Translations under genes and position numbers: made by a program
The notes under the pieces: generated by a model
The model's input: the letters and a program-made list of their open reading frames with translations, nothing else
Database searches by the model: none
What the model was told of the DNA's origin: nothing
In this document: in pieces, positions 61,178 through 64,000 of the stretch
Numbering within the stretch: position 1 is the first letter of the stretch
How the letters are laid out: each line of letters opens with the position of its first letter
Source of the DNA: Bacteroidota bacterium
GTDB taxonomy: Bacteria; Bacteroidota; Bacteroidia; Bacteroidales; Prolixibacteraceae
Length of the DNA: 64,000 nucleotides
NCBI GenBank assembly: GCA_023251455.1
Contig: JAHEYT010000039.1
Location: 1-64,000 of the forward strand
Reading direction: 5' to 3'

Positions 61178-62071
61178 ATGAGTTATTTTCGCGAGCAGGA
61201 TATCATTCAGTTGTGCATTGAAAAGCTGACGACTATTTATGGTTCATCGGTTCAATTAACAGGTTCCCGATCAGTTGGCGGCGGATGTATCAATCATGCA
61301 GTGAAAATAAGTACATCGGTGGGCAATTTTTTCCTGAAGTGGAATGCTTCTGCTCCAACGGATATGTTTATGAAAGAGGCTTCCTGTCTGAATGAAATGA
61401 GTAGTGCAGGCAATTCTTTGGTCATTCCGAAAGTGTTCTGGAGTAGGGAAGTTGATGATTCTCCCGGATTATTGCTGATGGAATATTTACAACCGGCAAC
61501 CAATACTTCAGGAATGGATGAACGTTTGGGGCGTGGAATTGCACAACTTCACCGAAAAACAGCGCCAGCATTTGGTTTCCATCATTCCAATTACTGCGGA
61601 ACTACGATTCAGGATAATACCTGTACCGACAATTGGTCTGAACTCTATGCTGAGCGCCGGATTTGGGCGTTGGTACAACAAATTAAAGAAGCACGTGGAA
61701 TGTCGTTGGGAGAGCAGAATTTGTATGAGAAACTTGTGGATAAAATTCCGGTTTTGCTGGCGCATAAAACGGTTCCTTCGCTTATCCACGGCGATTTATG
61801 GTCGGGAAATTACATGTACACGGCCAATGGACCGGCATTGATTGATCCGGCCTGCTATTATGCCGATCGGGAAATGGAACTCGGAATGATGCAATTGTTT
61901 GGCGGATTTTCTTCACGCGTTTGGGATGCTTATCAGGAAGAGTTTCCACTTCCAGAGGGTTGGCTGCAACGAATGCGGTTGTACCAGCTTTATCACATCC
62001 TGAACCATTATTTGCTGTTTGGCGGTTCTTATGGACAGCAGGCGCAGGAAATTGCCCGAGAATATTTGTAA
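61178..62071 (+). CDS. Fructosamine-3-kinase-like protein
   Basis: 297 aa, aminoglycoside-phosphotransferase-like kinase fold. The N-lobe has GGGCINHAVKISTSVGNFFLKWN, with Lys in the FLKW strand; MEYLQP and the HRKTAPAFGFHHSNYCGTTIQDNT segment are family words. The catalytic loop is SLIHGDLWSGNYMY and the metal loop is ALIDPACYYADREMELGMM. It phosphorylates ketosamines formed by glycation, easing their removal. It is followed by the GH51 gene 36 bases downstream. Phosphotransferase of another amine or sugar is the alternative. Confidence 0.9.
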   Translation: MSYFREQDIIQLCIEKLTTIYGSSVQLTGSRSVGGGCINHAVKISTSVGNFFLKWNASAPTDMFMKEASCLNEMSSAGNSLVIPKVFWSREVDDSPGLLLMEYLQPATNTSGMDERLGRGIAQLHRKTAPAFGFHHSNYCGTTIQDNTCTDNWSELYAERRIWALVQQIKEARGMSLGEQNLYEKLVDKIPVLLAHKTVPSLIHGDLWSGNYMYTANGPALIDPACYYADREMELGMMQLFGGFSSRVWDAYQEEFPLPEGWLQRMRLYQLYHILNHYLLFGGSYGQQAQEIAREYL

Positions 62072-62106
62072 AAATGATTTTTGTGAAAATATAAATACGT
62101 GATTTG

Positions 62107-63681
62107 ATGAGTTTAATAATGATTTTCAAGAAGGTTTCTTTGTTTTTTGTGTTACAATTTTCGGTCTTGGGTATTCTTGCTCAAAATAGCGGAGAGGCTA
62201 AAATATTGATTGATTTAAACCAGCCTGTTGAAAAGATTTCGCCAATGATTTTTGGGCAATTCATCGAGTATTTAGGTCGGTGTATTGATGGTGGAATTTA
62301 TGAAGAAGGCTCACCGCTATCTGACGAAAACGGATTCAGGAAAGATGTACTTCAAAAGGTGCAAGATCTCAATGTACCAATTCTGAGATTTCCGGGTGGC
62401 ACTGTGGTCAAAATTTACCATTGGCAGGATGGAATCGGTCCAAAAGCCGAACGGCCAAAGCGCAAGAACCTGATTTGGGGCGGCATCAACGATAATCATT
62501 TCGGTACAGCAGAGTTTGTTGAATATTGCCGCAAAATAGGAGCAGAGCCTTTTCTGGTGGTTAATATGGCCACCGGAACACCTAATGAAGCATCGAACTG
62601 GGTAGAATATTGCAACGGAACCGGGGATACCTATTGGGCAAACCTGCGGCGGTCGCATGGTTACGAAATGCCTTTCAACGTGAAATACTGGGGCATCGGA
62701 AATGAAGAATACGCAGTTACGGATGCCGGAAAGCATCAAAATGTAGATAAATACATCGAAGATAGCTGGCAGTATGTTAAGTTAATGAAGCTTCAGGATA
62801 ATTCGTTGAAATTAACCTTGGTTGGGAATTCAACCGATTTGGCATGGAGCAAAAAGGTGATCGATGAGATGCATCCGGTTTGCGATTTTCTGGCGATTCA
62901 TCTATATTCCATCCCGTCTGATTCGAGATATTTAACGCTACTGAATAGTATCGAAGCTTTCAATACCGACTTTGAAACCATGAGAAGCTTGCTTCAGAAA
63001 GTGCCTGAAAAAGTGGAAAATTTCTCTTCCTGGTATCGCTTTCCTCCACGTCAGGAACCTTTAAAACTTGCCGTTGACGAGTGGGGAATCTGGGATTTGA
63101 ATTCAGGAAAGGGTAGCGGCGACTACCAAATGGAATACTCGTACAACTGGGCACAGGCTTTGGCTGTCGGAAAATTTCTGAATTTATTTCAGCGAAATGC
63201 CGATGTGATCGGGCTGGCAACCTGGGCTCAAACAGTGAATGTATTGGCTCCGATAATGACGAGCAAAGAGGGCTCGTACTCTCAGACAATTTATACCCCT
63301 TTGCAGGCTTACAAGCGATATACACTTCAGCAAAATTTACCCATAGAAGTAACTTCTCCTGTTCTGGAAAAAGCGCTCAAAACGGTTGATGCAATAGCAA
63401 GCGTTTCTGAAGACCAAAAGGAAATCGTTGTGACCATACTAAATTTGTCGGAGAAAGAAATCATGCCTGCGCATATTAATTTTAGTAATCTGAATGGAAA
63501 TAAGCAAATACAGCTGACCGAACACATCAGCTATACCGCTCCATCATTGGAATCGACAAATGATTTTGGCAAGAATTGCGTAACAGAAATCAAAAACAAA
63601 ATGATGCAGAATTCCAAAAACGGATTCGAAGCCAAACTGAAACCAGCTTCAATTAACTTTTTTAGATTTAAGGTGTTATAA
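62107..63681 (+). CDS. Secreted GH51 alpha-L-arabinofuranosidase
   Basis: 524 aa from the ATG at 62107; a TTG three bases earlier is less likely, and an ATG at 62119 gives a shorter signal peptide. The signal ends in LGILAQ. The catalytic barrel starts with SPMIFGQFIEYLGRCIDGGI; LRFPGGTVVKIYHWQDGIGP is a clear GH51 segment. The acid/base Glu is in YWGIGNEEYAV and the nucleophile Glu in AVDEWGIWD. It removes alpha-L-arabinofuranosyl side chains from arabinoxylan, arabinan or arabinogalactan. Its export matches periplasmic oligosaccharide trimming. Confidence 0.95.
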   Translation: MSLIMIFKKVSLFFVLQFSVLGILAQNSGEAKILIDLNQPVEKISPMIFGQFIEYLGRCIDGGIYEEGSPLSDENGFRKDVLQKVQDLNVPILRFPGGTVVKIYHWQDGIGPKAERPKRKNLIWGGINDNHFGTAEFVEYCRKIGAEPFLVVNMATGTPNEASNWVEYCNGTGDTYWANLRRSHGYEMPFNVKYWGIGNEEYAVTDAGKHQNVDKYIEDSWQYVKLMKLQDNSLKLTLVGNSTDLAWSKKVIDEMHPVCDFLAIHLYSIPSDSRYLTLLNSIEAFNTDFETMRSLLQKVPEKVENFSSWYRFPPRQEPLKLAVDEWGIWDLNSGKGSGDYQMEYSYNWAQALAVGKFLNLFQRNADVIGLATWAQTVNVLAPIMTSKEGSYSQTIYTPLQAYKRYTLQQNLPIEVTSPVLEKALKTVDAIASVSEDQKEIVVTILNLSEKEIMPAHINFSNLNGNKQIQLTEHISYTAPSLESTNDFGKNCVTEIKNKMMQNSKNGFEAKLKPASINFFRFKVL

Positions 63682-63702
63682 AGGGAAAGAAATTTAAGAA
63701 AA

Positions 63703-63948
63703 ATGGCTAAACTGGCTGGGTATATCATTCTTATAATTTCAATCCTGATCTGGCTGATGATTCCGGTGGTGCCTTTTATGGGATTTTCAGTCGGGAAAAT
63801 TGCAGGAATTACCACAGGACTGATTATTGCCGGAGAGATCACCTTTTACCTCAGTATTTTCCTGATTGGGAAGGAATTCCTGGTCAAAATCAAAAATAAA
63901 TTCAGGCGGAAAAAGGATGCTTCTTCAGAAATTGATCCTGTTGATTGA
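63703..63948 (+). CDS. Small membrane protein with two transmembrane segments
   Basis: 81 aa. Two hydrophobic segments (about 5-29, YIILIISILIWLMIPVVPFM, and 31-55) are followed by a very basic stretch (KIKNKFRRKKD) and an acidic end. The arrangement suggests a cytoplasmic basic tail. It resembles the transporter-suppressor-domain type of small proteins in pattern only. It starts 21 bases after the GH51 stop, so it may share that transcript. Confidence 0.6.
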   Translation: MAKLAGYIILIISILIWLMIPVVPFMGFSVGKIAGITTGLIIAGEITFYLSIFLIGKEFLVKIKNKFRRKKDASSEIDPVD

Positions 63949-64000
63949 TCTATACTTTCCTGTCTTCCTATAACTCTACCAATTTATTTTTGATGGCATA

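Noticed and set aside
1..64000. CRISPR array, prophage or integrated plasmid
   Set aside because: The repeats seen are palindromes or word repeats without regular spacers. No cas, phage structural, integrase or replication genes were recognised.

Overview
The window is a chromosomal segment of a Bacteroidota bacterium, most likely a marine or anaerobic member of the Marinilabiliales/Prolixibacteraceae type (inference). The signs are an arginine operon with a Bacteroides-type succinylornithine transcarbamylase, a FecI/FecR/TonB-receptor trio, DUF4270-type and Kelch lipoproteins, LytS/LytTR signalling, pectin- and hemicellulose-directed enzymes, and promoters resembling TTTG-N20-TAnnTTTG. It holds about 55 genes, one tRNA-Pro(CGG), two clear gene relics and many short palindromic repeats. 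I see no prophage, plasmid backbone, CRISPR array or rRNA.

Layout. 1-2.7 kb: a methionine-synthase reactivation protein, a palindrome-rich spacer, a GH105 unsaturated glycuronyl hydrolase and tRNA-Pro. 3.3-13.6 kb, minus strand: a ten-gene operon argR - GNAT - argG - argC - argD - proC - proB - proA - argF' - argB, making arginine and proline from glutamate. 13.8-18.3 kb, plus strand: carAB, divergent from argR across a spacer with two ArgR-like boxes 21 bp apart and, before carA, a terminator-like leader. Carbamoyl phosphate from CarAB feeds the transcarbamylase of the opposite operon. 18.7-30.6 kb: envelope and secreted proteins, several unknowns, a LytS/LytTR pair, a deletion scar joining two broken genes, and a decayed EF-hand/PQQ-propeller gene. 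30.8-36 kb: oligopeptidase B and a large FAD/Fe-S 2-hydroxyacid dehydrogenase. 36.1-41.6 kb: pta - 3-hydroxyacyl-CoA dehydrogenase homologue - ackA - ptb - buk, for acyl phosphate/ATP metabolism of short-chain acids. 41.8-49.1 kb: ECF sigma, FecR, TonB receptor, CE15 esterase and rhamnulokinase. 49.1-49.9 kb: a RAYT transposase gene with REP hairpins in front of it and inside its own reading frame. 49.9-54.3 kb: floA-nfeD-clpS, a SPOR protein, bcp and recA. 54.5-59.7 kb: thrA - apgM-like - thrC, the threonine pathway with an alkaline-phosphatase-superfamily protein where homoserine kinase is expected. 59.9-64 kb: S8 protease, fructosamine-kinase-like protein, GH51 arabinofuranosidase and a small membrane protein.

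The least ordinary features are (i) the RAYT gene that carries two REP palindromes translated in the same frame into a repeated TGxCxVST peptide, with further GTAG-hairpin copies near carB; (ii) a class of 35-90 bp intergenic 'word' repeats, each built from a different short word, at at least eight gene junctions; (iii) the succinylated arginine pathway with its own GNAT and linked proline genes; and (iv) the carA leader. All calls come from reading the sequence; no database search was run.
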